Source of the DNA: Maratus speciosus
Taxonomy: Eukaryota > Arthropoda > Arachnida > Araneae > Salticidae
Assembly (NCBI GenBank): GCA_963932465.1
Contig: OZ010786.1
Location: forward strand, 534,939,073-535,003,072
Length of the DNA stretch: 64,000 bases
Direction: 5' to 3'
Below, piece by piece: positions 23,181 through 34,799 of the stretch (position 1 is the stretch's first letter; every line of letters starts with the position of its first letter). The position numbers and the translations under genes were made by a program. The notes beneath the pieces are model-generated. The model was not told the DNA's origin. It made no database searches and saw only the letters and a list, made by a program, of their open reading frames with translations.

Positions 23181-23578
23181 GGGGGTAGGATACCTTTAAA
23201 CATTCCAGATTTTCGAATTTTTTTAACACATATTTTTATTCCGTAATCAATCCTGAACAATATGCAAAAAATCGCATTAAAAAAGTCTCATTAGTTTACT
23301 TATTATAGCAGTTTCATTAAAACTACATATTAAGACTACATAAGATAATTAAACTTTGCTTTGCGTTTATACAAAACGATGAATTTTGATATTGCGCGCA
23401 GTGTTACTAAAAAACTATGCATGGCAATCAAAAGAAATTTTTACCACATAATCACATCTGTATTATCTACAACTTAAAACCAGAAAAATCTACTACTTTA
23501 TTTCTTTTCTGTTTTTGTTCTTTGAAAATATTTTTTATAAGTTAATTTTTTAATTTTTTGATAATTTTATAATTTAGG

Positions 23579-23639
<61 letters not shown>

Positions 23640-23957
23640 AATATTCTGGTTTTAGTATAAAGTTCACATTATTATGTATTTATTTTCACAAAAATGTCCT
23701 CTTTGTATGCATATTTTCAGATTTTATCATGCGCGCAATATTTTTTTCTCTTATTATCATATATGTTTAAACTTATCATTTCAATATTTATTTATGAATT
23801 TGCGAATATATATATATATTAAATATAAATTTAAATATGAACTTTATATTTAAATGAAGTTTGATTTTTATTTTTGACTTATTACACAAGTTTTGAAGCC
23901 TGGAACCTAGTGATATTTTTTTTACTTTTTGGACGTGTTCAAAGGTATCCTACCCCC
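23181..23957 (-). mobile_element. TTAA-flanked element family B, copy 2
   Basis: TTAA at 23177-23180 and 23958-23961 flank GGGGGTAGGATACCTTTAAA and, inverted, GGGGGTAGGATACCTTTGAA. It matches 21050-21785 in reverse orientation. A long (TA)n (23580-23637) lies inside. Non-autonomous piggyBac-like MITE by target site and TIR. Confidence 0.85.
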
Positions 23958-24065
23958 TTAAAAATTTAAGCTTAATTTATAACGTCCGTGTGTGTCCGAT
24001 CTAAAGCTTTAATATTACTTTACTAAAAGTTCGCAACATTAATTAAAAGCAGCCTGATTTCTTAA

Positions 24066-24821
24066 GTGGTCTCCGAACTCTTAAAATTAAAAAAAAAAAA
24101 AAAAGAAAGAAAGAAAGACCATTTTCAACATTTAATATCTTAAAATGTATAAGATTTAAAAACTCAATTTTTATTGGAATGAAAGATAAAAGGTCATTCT
24201 TTCATTTCACGTATTTAATAAATTGTAAGATGCAAAATTAGTATTCGTAGGGCACTCTAAATTGTCAGAAATGTGTGGAGCAAAAAATTGATAAAACAGT
24301 TTACGCGCAGGATCACAAAATACATTTTGCTACTAGAATGAAATTTTTCGTGCTTAATTATACTTCAGACTATAGTTATCACTTCGAACCTAAATAAAAT
24401 TGTATTTAAAGCATTTTTTATATTTGTAATACAGAGTTGTATTTAGCTAATACAAAATTTTTACAATTGCAACGGTATAATAAAAAAATATTTTTTTGGA
24501 GAATAAAAATGAAATTTTAGGTTCAGTTTATACAGACTAACATTAAATATGTGTTTTGAAAATTTCATGAAAAAATATTCAGTAGTTTTGTAGATATTCT
24601 GCGCGCTATACCCAAAAACGCCACTTGGAGAAAAATGACTTCAAAGTCTCAGAAATGCCGCATCAGCCATTGAGCGGGTATAATTCTAAAAGTCATAACT
24701 TATTTTCTAATGTGAATTTCAAGAAAACAATTATGTCTTAATGTTCAGAAAAGAAAGGAGTTTAACATCTAAAAAAAATAAAATTTCGAAAATTTTAGAA
24801 CTTTAAGAGTCCTGAGACCCC
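24066..24821 (+). mobile_element. TTAA-flanked element family A, copy 2 (complete)
   Basis: TTAA at 24062-24065 and 24822-24825 flank TIRs GTGGTCTCCGAACTCTTAAA and, inverted, GGGGTCTCAGGACTCTTAAA. The interior matches the family A copy at 20303, for example TTAATATCTTAAAAT and TTTACGCGCAGGAT. The right TTAA is also the left TTAA of the next element. Confidence 0.8.
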
Positions 24822-24825
24822 TTAA

Positions 24826-25051
24826 CACGTTCGCTGTCAAGCTACGAGTATACTCGTAGCTTTAATATTCGTGATTTTAATTTATTAATTACTTTGTCAC
24901 CATTATTTTAGAATTAAAAAATTGCCTTATTTATTTTCAGAAATTTCGCTGTATTAGTAAAACGAAATTTACTTTTCTGAATTTGTGGTTTCAAACGACT
25001 TTCAAGAAGAAATTTTAAAATTCTTACTTTATAGGCTTGCCAGTGAACGTG
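24826..25051 (+). mobile_element. TTAA-flanked element family C, 226 bp
   Basis: TIRs CACGTTCGCTGTCAAGC and, inverted, CACGTTCACTGGCAAGC lie between TTAA at 24822-24825 and 25052-25055. The interior includes a perfect 22-bp palindrome at 24840-24861 (AGCTACGAGTA and its complement). It is a short piggyBac-like MITE sharing one TTAA with the family A copy to its left. Confidence 0.8.
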
Positions 25052-25189
25052 TTAATAAATATTGATTTAACAAAAACTAATTTAATGTAAACTTTAAGGA
25101 AAAGTTATAACATATATTAATTTTAAACTTGTACTATTAATAAGACATTAACAAAATACAAAAGAAATTTTATTTGTTTTATTATCTGT

Positions 25190-25545
25190 AACAGAAAATA
25201 TATTAATATATTATTTATTATGCCCAACTTCAATGATCACATTAGATACATAGATATGCTACATTTACCTTGTAAAAAGCATATGTTTTTCCGTTTCCTA
25301 GTCTAAGTAGAAAACATATTAATGTATTATTTATTAAATCTATCCTAAAAGCTAAGAACAGGTACACTGATATGCGACACTGATAACATACAAAACATAT
25401 GCTTTTATGTCCCTCCTTACATGGTCGAAAATATAATTATGTATTATATATTATATCTGTCAAAAGGTGCCAATAGCTTATTGTCATATAAAAGCGCATT
25501 AGAGGTGACTATAAACACTATTTACTATCTATATATGGACATTAA
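25190..25545. repeat. Tandem repeat, about 117-bp unit, three copies
   Basis: GAAAATATATTAATATATTA, GAAAACATATTAATGTATTA and GAAAATATAATTATGTATTA occur at about 25194, 25312 and 25428, each followed by an ACATATGC/AAAGCATATG-type block. The 65-codon frame at 25421 is inside the third unit and not protein-like. Confidence 0.65.
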
Positions 25546-25549
25546 TGCA

Positions 25550-25902
25550 GTGAAGGATTTTGACTACAATTCTGTTTCAATATATCTTTTGATGCCAGTA
25601 ATACTGACCAACATCTGAAGTTCTATAGAATTGTGGAAGCCAGGTTTAATGTAGGATAATTATTTATATGAAGCGCTAAAACGTTTACCAGACAACTGAA
25701 ATTTCTGTTAAAAATGTACTTTTATTTTACTGGAAATATTAATGTTAAACCTCTCGGCACCGATTTTTTTTTTCCAATTTTGGAAAAAATTACTGTTACG
25801 CTAGCAAAATTAAAAGTAGCTATCGAAATCACAGAAGTTACAGTTTACTGAAATTTAAAGAATGTGTTCTTTACAGAAGCTAAACGAATGTAGTTATGTT
25901 GC

Positions 25903-25941
<39 letters not shown>

Positions 25942-27400
25942 CCATATAAAAATAGTGTAAGGAAGACTTTTGGAAAATGTCGTATTAAAATCAGATTAAA
26001 CAAACATAAAAAAATTAGTAGTATTTTTTATATTTTATCATAAATTACTAATTTGGAAAAGGAGTCCCTAATTTAAATTTAACAAGAGTAACATATGTTT
26101 GTTTTAAAAGAAATGCCAACGGTTTACTAATAATTAATAAAACTTTTATTAATATTATTAATATTAAATGCCGAAACATAAGTAAAGTCATAATAGTAAA
26201 TGTATCGACATATGCTATCACTATTAGGAGCTGGAGTTAACATAAATATTTTTTTCCCTTCAAATATTGCAATTCGAAGTAGGAGTCTCATATGAGCTCA
26301 GGGTGACGAGAGGGTTAAAGCAAAATATTGGTTAAAAATTGTATTTAATTTATAAGTATAATTTAGCCAACAATATGCATAACAATATGCATTTTTTTAC
26401 GAATAAACATATTGTAATTTTATTTTTGCGTGTGAGAATATTCACATAAGTATAAGTATAATAAAACTGATATAATTATTATAATTTAATTTAATAAATT
26501 AACGTAGCAAAAGGTCATTTTTTTTTTCAAAAGAAGACATCTGTTTCACAAATTTATTCAGAAACTCCGAATCCGTCCTGAAAATTCCGACAGATGAGAC
26601 AAAACATACTACTCACAACTTCTGTTATTCATTCGGTATTTCTTAATAAAAAAGGAATTTTTGAAAAGCACGTTAATTTTAAAATAGGTTAAAATAATTT
26701 GAAAAAATAATTTTCCACCATTATCTAATTTTCAATAAATATTGTCATTTTACTTATGTAAGTGATTCAAAATATATTGTGTGATTTTAAAATACATAAA
26801 AATACGTAAAGAATAACATTTAAAATCGCAAGAATATTTTATTCTATGACATAAAAATATCACATTACTGTTTACTAATTTTGCATTATCTACTTTCCAA
26901 TTTCAAGAAACAGAATGCAAGAAATGACGCAAGACTTATTGAAAGTTAAACTAACATATACTCTCACATACACTCTAACATACACTCTAACTTAACTCTT
27001 ATAATCCGAGGAACAAGAAATCAAAATCTTATTAAAATTCACTGCTTTAAATTTCAAATTTCCATTTAAGGAGTATTTGATATCAGTAATAAATATGCTG
27101 TAATTATAATAATTTAAACATTTAATATAAAAAATCGTTTTATGTGAAAAGTATACTTTTATGAATTATTACACTATTACTCACTAAAACATTATATAAA
27201 AAAGTGACTTTTAAAAACTATTATTCCTATTGTTAGGGAAGTCCTTCATAAGTTTTAAAAAATTTAATCCCAGAATTTTGAAAAAATTAATTATTATTTT
27301 ATGTAATGACGGAACGAGTGTACTTAAATAAGGGAAACATTATTATTTAAAATTTCAGGTAATAGTTTGGAATGTATGTATAAAAAAGAAATTTCTCAGA
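25550..27400. other. AT-rich stretch, no gene seen
   Basis: Holds a poly(T) tract at about 25905-25941 and a short ACATACACTCTAAC-type simple repeat at about 26955-26990. No supported gene. Confidence 0.5.
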
Positions 27401-27674
27401 AACACAATAAGGGTGAAAATGAATTATAACAATAATTATTTATTTTATCTCATTTTTTATAAAAGATATTTTATTCTTACTTAGAAAAGCAATTTATTAT
27501 AGAATGTATTGTTTATAAACACAAGGGGATAAACCCGGTCTTTCCGGGTTACAGAATATAGGTGAAAACCGTCATATATATTATCCTTGATGTTAACATC
27601 CTTTTTTCCTGCACTAAAGGAACAGCGATGATAGAAGTATTTTTCGAAAGATTCTGCAAGCTGTATTTGAAGTA

Positions 27675-29390
27675 CACTGTAAAAAAAAAAAAAAAAAAAA
27701 ATCTGTAGTTCTACAGATGTAAAGTTACATGCTTACTAAACTCTCATCTGTAACTGTACAAAAAAGCTGCAAATTTACAAAACTAGTTTTTGTAAAGCTA
27801 CAGAAATCTGTAACTTTACAAATGAATCTGCTAAAATTTCAGTAATCTTACTAAAGTTTTATCTGTAACCCTGGTTGCATTTACATGAAAACTTCAAGGC
27901 ATCCCAGTTTCCTAAAATAATCTTAGTAACATTACACATTTTTTTTTCGGTGCAAAAGTGTGTCTGTTACATGAATTTTTGTTGTTGCTGTTACATAAAA
28001 AGTTCTAGGAATCCCAGTTTCCTAGAAAAACTGTAGTAACTTCACAGATTTTTTTTTCTACAGCGCACTGTAAAAAAAAATTCCGCAACGTTCCTGGGAA
28101 AAAAATGGGCAGCTGAGTTGTCCATTATTTCCTAGAAACATTCCTTGAAAATGACTGGAACTTTACTGTATATCTTAAAAACATTCTACAGAAATGCCAG
28201 TAAGTTTCCTGCGAAATACCAGGAATATTTCTGTTGACAGCAAAACATTACTGACATTTCACAGCATGCGGGATCCGCAGACGATTTTTATATCTCCAGT
28301 TGACAATTTTCGCTTTATTATCATTATTTGTTGGAATGAAAAAATATTTTAAAATTGACATCGAAATTATTATTTATATTTTACACGGAAAAACAAATTT
28401 TCAGTTAAATTTCAATAAAGTAAATATATATATGATATATTGTTTCTGAACTTTGCTTAAAATATAAAAATATATAAATGTAAATAATAATTAGAAAAAA
28501 AAATCTAGACATAAAATATTTTGGATTTTCGTCAGTAATTATGTTAGTTTACAAGTTAGATAATATATATATAAATTTTCATGAAAAAAAATCCTAAACG
28601 TAATTGTATATTTTTTCCGAAAAAAAAATTCAAATTTGCAGCAATTCAAAGTGTCAAATATATATCAAATTTAAATCAAATTGTAAAGTGTTAAAATATA
28701 AAATTAATTAAAAAAGAAAAAAAAAGTCAAGAGGTAGCATCGAACTCAGGCCGTACGGGTGGCGTGCGAGCCTTCTGCGTCCACACCACGAAAGACACAT
28801 TCAGAGCTGCAAACTAATGGGTATTTGAAACGTATGCTAAACCTCGGCATCTAATTTCTGAAAATCTAAGTCCCATTTGAAGAAATCCTTTCACAAGAAT
28901 AATTAGAGATACGAACTCTAAAACATACTTTAAATTAATCAAAATCGGTGAGAATCATGTTTGATGGTCCCCTGGTTAATGGAGATCCAAATAATAGGTG
29001 TATTTTTTTACACGGTCTGCTCGTTAAACATTCCACAGACAAGTACGAGAGATAATCTCTTAGCGATGTCACAGAGGTATTTTCATCTGAATGGTCTTGG
29101 CAATAGAGACGTAAAGGATTATGTCGTCTATTGATTTATTTGCATTCCATATTGATTTTTTTACATTCATTTAAAGAATTCGTTTTCGACACTCGCGCGC
29201 GAGCAACGGATTATAGCAAAAAAATAATAAATGGCGGGCGCAGCGTTTACTGTTTCCAACTTTTGTTCAGGAACGTTTCAGATAAGAAAACCAGAATTTC
29301 ACAGGAAAGAGCTAAATTATTCTGAAAACCTGAGAAAAGGCGAAACGTTCCTGGATTTTACATGGAACGTTACCATTTTTTTACAGTGTG
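27675..29390. mobile_element. Back-to-back foldback elements with CACTGTAAAA termini, TA target site
   Basis: The left end is CACTGTAAAAAA at 27675 and the right end TTTTTTTACAGTGTG at 29390, each bordered by TA. The uninterrupted sibling sequence in the same array (GAAGTAGTATACTTATATAT) confirms the insertion and TA duplication. A junction at 28065/28066 (ACAGCG|CACTGT) divides it into a roughly 390-bp foldback and a roughly 1.3-kb element whose subtermini share an inverted GGAACGTT/AACGTTCC core. No transposase frame is visible. The type is Tc1/mariner-like by target site only. Confidence 0.7.
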
Positions 29391-29964
29391 TAGTATACTT
29401 ATATATCGCTAAAACACGTTAATTAATTTAAAAAAATTATAAATAAAAAAGAAATTTCTTTGTAACACATTAAGGGTGCAAATGAGTTCTAACAATAATT
29501 ATACATTTCATCTCATTTTTTTAAGTTATTTTTTTCTTACGTAAAAAAGCCATTTAACATAGAATGTATTCTTTACAAACACAAGGGGATAAACTAAGTC
29601 TTTCCGCGTCACATAATGTAGGTGAAAACCGTAATACATATTATTATTGATGTTAACATCCCTTTTCCTTTGCACATACTAAAGGAACAGCGATGGGTGA
29701 AATATTTTTCGAAAGGTTCTTCAAACGGACATTGAAGTAGTATGCTTATATATCGGTAAAACACGTTGTTTAATAAACAAAAAAAAATATGTATAAAAAA
29801 GAAATTTCTTTGTAACATATTAAGGGTGCAAATGAGTTCTAACAAAAATTATTTATTTTATCTAATTTTTTTAAAGCTATTTTCTTCTTACTTATATATA
29901 TTTTTATATAATTCCATACAATAATTTATATAATTTATATAAATTATATAAATTTATATAATTT

Positions 29965-30125
29965 AATATGTGACGTCAGGTTTACGCATATATATATATA
30001 TGTGTGACGTCAGGTTTACACACATATATATATATATGTGACGTCAGGTTTACGCATATATATATATATGTGACGTCAGGTTTACACATATATATATATA
30101 TATATGTGACGTCAGGTTTACGCAC
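29965..30125. repeat. Minisatellite of about 34-bp units with TGACGTCA
   Basis: Five copies of GTGACGTCAGGTTTAC joined by (TA)n start their TGACGTCA at 29971, 30005, 30039, 30071 and 30107, spaced 32-36 bases. TGACGTCA is the palindromic CREB/ATF site. Whether it is bound here is unknown. Confidence 0.85.
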
Positions 30126-30297
30126 ACACACATTCTTTGAATATAATATATCTCTATTCTAAAAAAGGAAAGTAATTTTTTGTGACCGCAGGTCTTTCTT
30201 CGTTAATATTAAGAAAAATATTGCCAACAAAATTATGGAAATCGGTGGTATTATAGAGAAGTGTTTGATGAGCACGCTGATGCAAACAGTTTTCTAT
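30104..30297 (+). repeat. Dispersed repeat R2, copy 1
   Basis: ATGTGACGTCAGGTTTACGC through GATGAGCACGCTGATGCAAA matches 33145-33357 in the same orientation. Both copies keep a frame of about 40 codons reading DRRSFFVNIKKNIANK then MEIGGIIEKCLMSTLMQ. It may be a captured exon or chance. Confidence 0.75.
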
Positions 30298-30869
30298 TAT
30301 TATATATTTTATATAATAATAGAATACTTACATTTTTTTTGTATTATATAAATTTGGTCATTATATAAAATGTATTATATAAATTTGTATTATATAATTT
30401 ATAAAATTTATATAATTTATATAAAAACATCCAATACATAAGGTAAGAAAGAATATATTTTCTTCTTACTTACTTCATATATATTATTTTCTTCTTACTT
30501 AAGAAAGCAATTTAACATAGAATGTATTCTTTATAAACACAAGGGGATAAACCCGGTCTTTCCGGGTTACAGAATATAGGTGAAAATCGCCATATATATT
30601 ATTCTTGATGTTAACATCCTTTTTTCTCTGCACTTAATAAAAGAACAGCGATGATAGAAGTATTTTTCGAAAGATTCTGCACACTGTCTTTGAAGTAGTA
30701 TACTTATATATCGCTAAAACACGTTGATTAATAAAAAAAATTATAAATAAAAAAAAATAAATACACTAAGGGTGCAAACGAGTTATAACAATAATTATTT
30801 ATTCTATCTCATTTTTTTAAAAGATATTTTCTTCTTATTTAAGAAAGCAATTTAACATAGAATGTATTA

Positions 30870-30909
30870 CAGTAAACTCTGTCTAAGGCGGAATCGTTCG
30901 GGACCAAAC
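30870..30909 (+). mobile_element. Truncated pogo/Tigger-like MITE (left TIR only)
   Basis: CAGTAAACTCTGTCTAAGGC and the following GGAATCG match the left end of the element at 31106. The copy is fused after about 40 bases to array sequence (ACTTTGAAGTAGTATG), a deletion made after the array duplicated. Confidence 0.6.
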
Positions 30910-31105
30910 GGACTTTGAAGTAGTATGTTTTTATATCGTTAAAACACGTTGTTTAATAAACAAAAAAAAGTTATGTATAAAAAAGAAATTTCTTTGAAAC
31001 ACAATAAGGGTGAAAATGAGTTATAACAATAATTATTTATTTTATCTCATTTTTAAAAGCTATTTTCTTCTTACTTAAGAAAGCAATTTAACATAGAATG
31101 TATTA

Positions 31106-31276
31106 CAGTAAACTCTGTCTAAGGCGGAATCGATCGGGACCAAGAAAACTTTCCGCAGTAGACAATATTCCGCCTTAGACAAATTTTACTATGTCTATGG
31201 ATTCGTAGGGACTTGAAAATCTTTCCGAGTTAAACAGATTCCCGTCTTACAGAGTTCGCCTTACAGATAGTTTACT
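31106..31276 (+). mobile_element. pogo/Tigger-like MITE, about 171 bp
   Basis: The left TIR CAGTAAACTCTGTCTAAGGC pairs with a right end whose complement is AAGTAAACTATCTGTAAGGC. The CAGTAAAC start and TA-rich borders are typical of pogo/Tigger relatives. There is no coding sequence. It lies inside the tandem array. Confidence 0.6.
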
Positions 31277-32648
31277 TTATTTATAAACACAAGTGGATAA
31301 ACCCGGCCTTTCTGGGTTACAAAATATAGGTAAAACCGCCATATATATTATTCTTCAGGTTAACATCCTTTCTACTCTGCACATACTAAAGGAACATCGA
31401 TGGTTGAACTATTTTTCGAAAGGTTCTGCAAAAGGCGTTTGAAGTAATATACTTATATATCGTTAAAACACGTTGTTTAATTTAAAAAATGTAATTAATC
31501 AAAAATTAAGGACAAAAACGTATCAACAAACAAGCTGAAAGATTGCGACCAGAAAGGATCGTGAGGATTACTTTTTTATTTATTTATGGATAAATCTAAT
31601 ACATTTTTTACATTTGATATATTTTTTTAGAATGCTCACTAACAATATGAAAATCGTATTTATATGAAGTATTTATTGACAAGTTCTGCATTATTATTGA
31701 TAAATCTAATAGTTTTTTTTTTTTTTTTTTTTTTTTTTTTGCATTTGATATATTTTTCAGAAAGCCCATATGAAAATCGTATTTATAAGAAGTGTTTTTC
31801 GACAATTTATGAAAACGGCCTTTGAAGTAGCATAATGTATCATTAAAATACGTTGTTTAATAAAAAACAAATGCTATTAATAAAACATTAAAGAAAAATC
31901 TTATCAGCAAATAATCTCAAAGATTGCGGCGAGAAAGCCTCGTGCGAGCCTACTTTTTAAAAATTCATAACTCTAATAGTTTTTTTTTTTCTTGCATTAG
32001 GTATATATTTTTTAAATGCCCACTAACAATACGAAAATCGATTTCATATGAAATAGTTTACGAGAAGTTCTGGAAACGGTCTTTGAAGTAGTATAATTAT
32101 ATTTTGTTAAAACACGTTATTTAATAAAAAAGTGCAATTAATAAAAAAATAATGAAAAAATATCAGCAAATAATATGAACGATCGTTACGAGAAAAGCTC
32201 GTGAGGTCTATTTATTTCATTATTGATAAATCTAATTCAATATTTATATTTTATATATTTTTTTAGAATGCAAACTAACAATATGAAAATCGTATGTATA
32301 TGAAGTATTTTCCAATAGGTTCAACAAAATGTCTTTGAATTAGTAACATATATATCGTTTAAACACGTTGTTTAATACAAAAAAATGCAACTAATAAAAA
32401 AAATAATGGAATAATTTATCAGCAAATAACCTCAAAGATTGCAGCGAGAAAGGCTCGTGTGAGCCTACTTTTTAAAAATTTATAACTCTAATAGTTTTAT
32501 TTTTTTTTTTTTTTACATCCAGTATATATCTTTTAGAATGCCCACAAATAATATGAAAAATATATTTTTATGAAATATAGAAATTATTCTTTCAAATATG
32601 GTTTTGAAACGTATGAAAAGATATATTATCTTATTTGCCTGCTTTCAG

Positions 32649-32684
32649 GAGTTAACAGTCAAAGAAATCGCTAAAGATCGCTAG
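32649..32684 (+). other. Possible short terminal exon
   Basis: A strong acceptor, TTATTTGCCTGCTTTCAG, precedes GAGTTAACAGTCAAAGAAAT, which reads ELTVKEIAKDR then TAG in phase 0. No partner exon was identified. Eleven codons alone prove little. Confidence 0.15.
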
Positions 32685-33144
32685 TTACAATCAGCCTTTT
32701 TGATTTTGTTCCTTTCAGTGGTTTAAATGCGATATTGGATTACATACTTAAATTTGTTTTATTTATATATATTGTTTTATTTATTGGTCGTTGAACTTTT
32801 CATTTTAATTATGTACTATATGCTAGAAACCAATGATGAGATATTTATATTGATATAAGTGCGAACGGATTTATTTTCGTAATCGTCTGAATGTGATAGA
32901 GATAGATTTGAAAAGAAAAATCATTCTTGAAAATTATTTTAAAAATATTAGAAATTGCCAAAATGGTCACATAGTTTTCAAACAAATTGCGATGCAGTTT
33001 TCAAACAAATTGCTTATGAAAGTTAATTTTTTCCCTACTCGACGCTGTAAAAATTTAAAATGTGCGATATTTAGTAGTTGAAAAAATTCAAATAAATGTT
33101 AATAAAAGTCAAATTTAATCGGCTGCTATTCTAATCGACAAATT

Positions 33145-33357
33145 TACGTCAGGTTTACGCACACACACATTCCTTCAATATAATATATCTCTATTCTAAG
33201 AAAAGAAAGTAACGCTGTCACAGCTGCCGTTTTTTAATTTTTTGTGACCGGAGGTCTTTCTTCGTTAATATTAAGAAAAATATTGCCAACAAAAATATGG
33301 AAATCGGTGGTATTATAGAGAAGTGTTTGATGAGCACGCTGATGCAAAGAGTCTTCT
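33145..33357 (+). repeat. Dispersed repeat R2, copy 2
   Basis: Matches 30104-30297 except for an extra block (about 33212-33240) and scattered changes. The same short frame is kept and ends in TAA. A poly(A) tract (about 33636-33664) and ordinary AT-rich DNA follow to about 34300, with no gene seen. Confidence 0.75.
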
Positions 33358-33632
33358 AATCGAAGAATTATTTAAAGAGATATTTAATGTTAAAGTGGGT
33401 CAAAATTGTTCCATTTAAAAAAAAAATTATAGGAGCAAAAACAATACACAGAAATTTAATCATTTTTAGATCATTTCATACATTAGAAGTTCTCAGTGTG
33501 CAAATTGCATTTATTTTTTTTATTATTTGACTCATTTTTGAGGATTTTTTTCGATTAAAAAAAAATTTCCAGTATTTCGGAATATATTTTTTACACATTT
33601 TAGAAAAGGGTATTATTTTAAAATAGTTGTCA

Positions 33633-33665
<33 letters not shown>

Positions 33666-34356
33666 AGCGCAAAGAATAATATTCCCTCCAAATGATTAAA
33701 AAAAAACTTTAAAATGAGAATTAAATGATTACGTATTAAAAGTAGGAAAATATTGATAATTACGTCATAAAAACTATATTTGCACGTAAATTTTAAAACA
33801 GAAAGAAAACTGTAAAATAATAAATTCATTAATATGTGTTAATAGTCGTAAACGGAATAAATTACGTCATACTTAAAATTGCCAAACACTTTAAATTAAA
33901 AAAGTATATTTGCACGAGACATTTATTTCATATTTTGAGATAATCTTTTAAACTATTCTTGAGAATTCAAAGGCAGCGCAAATGACCTTTCTAATCAAAA
34001 AAGTATTTTAAAATGAATATTAAAAATAGAAAGAAATCTTTCGTGAAAATTACGTCAGAGAACGATACATTTAAATTGTGTTATTTAAAAGAACTTTATT
34101 ATAGCGTTGTTAAAAGAAACCGGAGTCAAAGACTCTTAATTCATTTTATATTAGCTTATTTTCACATGTATCGCTGATCTGGTTTAATGGAAGACTAAAA
34201 CAACCCGTTAACAGGGATATCGCCACTGTTTTTTTTATTATTGTAATTCATTCTTTCGAAATCTTTTTAAACGGGATCAAATTAGCGTGCCTTTAGAGTT
34301 TGCGGTGTCTGAACGGGGGTTGGCGAATGTATACCGTAGTAGGCACAGCCACCTAG

Positions 34357-34410
34357 TATATATATATATATATATATATATACGTATCTCTCTCTCTCTC
34401 TCTCTCTCTC

Positions 34411-34446
<36 letters not shown>
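34357..34446. repeat. Compound (TA)n(TC)n(TA)n microsatellite
   Basis: About 24 bases of TA, then a TC run at 34387-34412, then TA again to 34446. A similar (CT)n-(TA)n pair lies at 38518-38598. Confidence 0.95.
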
Positions 34447-34448
<2 letters not shown>

Positions 34449-34799
34449 GCATTAAAGAATAAGTTGTAAAAATGGGAGAATAATGCATTGAAGTATATAA
34501 AATGATCGTATCACTGTTCACTAATTTTACAATATCTATTTTTTCAATATAAAGCACTAAAATGCAAGAGATGAAGCAAGACTTGGAGAAAGGGAAATTA
34601 ACACCGATACGCTTAAAATCCGATAAACAAGAACTCAAAACTTTGGAGAAATTCACTGATACTACTTAGTCACTTAAAGTAGAAGGGTCGGAAGATTACT
34701 CTCAGTCTAATGGAGGGGGAACTTGTTTAAAGTTTATGCAAAGCTGAATTTGAATGAACGTTTCGCACTCGCATGCCACTGAAGTAAAAGAAATACAGA

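Larger units (their letters stand above)
27400..32610. repeat. Degenerate higher-order tandem array, about 5 kb
   Basis: Blocks recur in order: AACACGTTGTTTAATAAA, AAGAAATTTCTTTG, AAGGGTGCAAATGAGTT, TTATTTTATCTCATTTTT, AGCAATTTAACATAGAATG, ACACAAGGGGATAAACCCGG and GATGTTAACATCC. The GGGGATAAAC module appears near 27525, 29585, 30542 and, as AAGTGGATAAACCCGG, near 31292. From about 31440 a related unit of roughly 250-370 bp continues with AACAATATGAAAATCG blocks. Several mobile elements interrupt the array. No genes are visible. Confidence 0.8.

Noticed and set aside
33476..33829. 117-codon minus-strand frame
   Set aside because: Dominated by poly-Phe from a poly(A) tract and low-complexity AT sequence.
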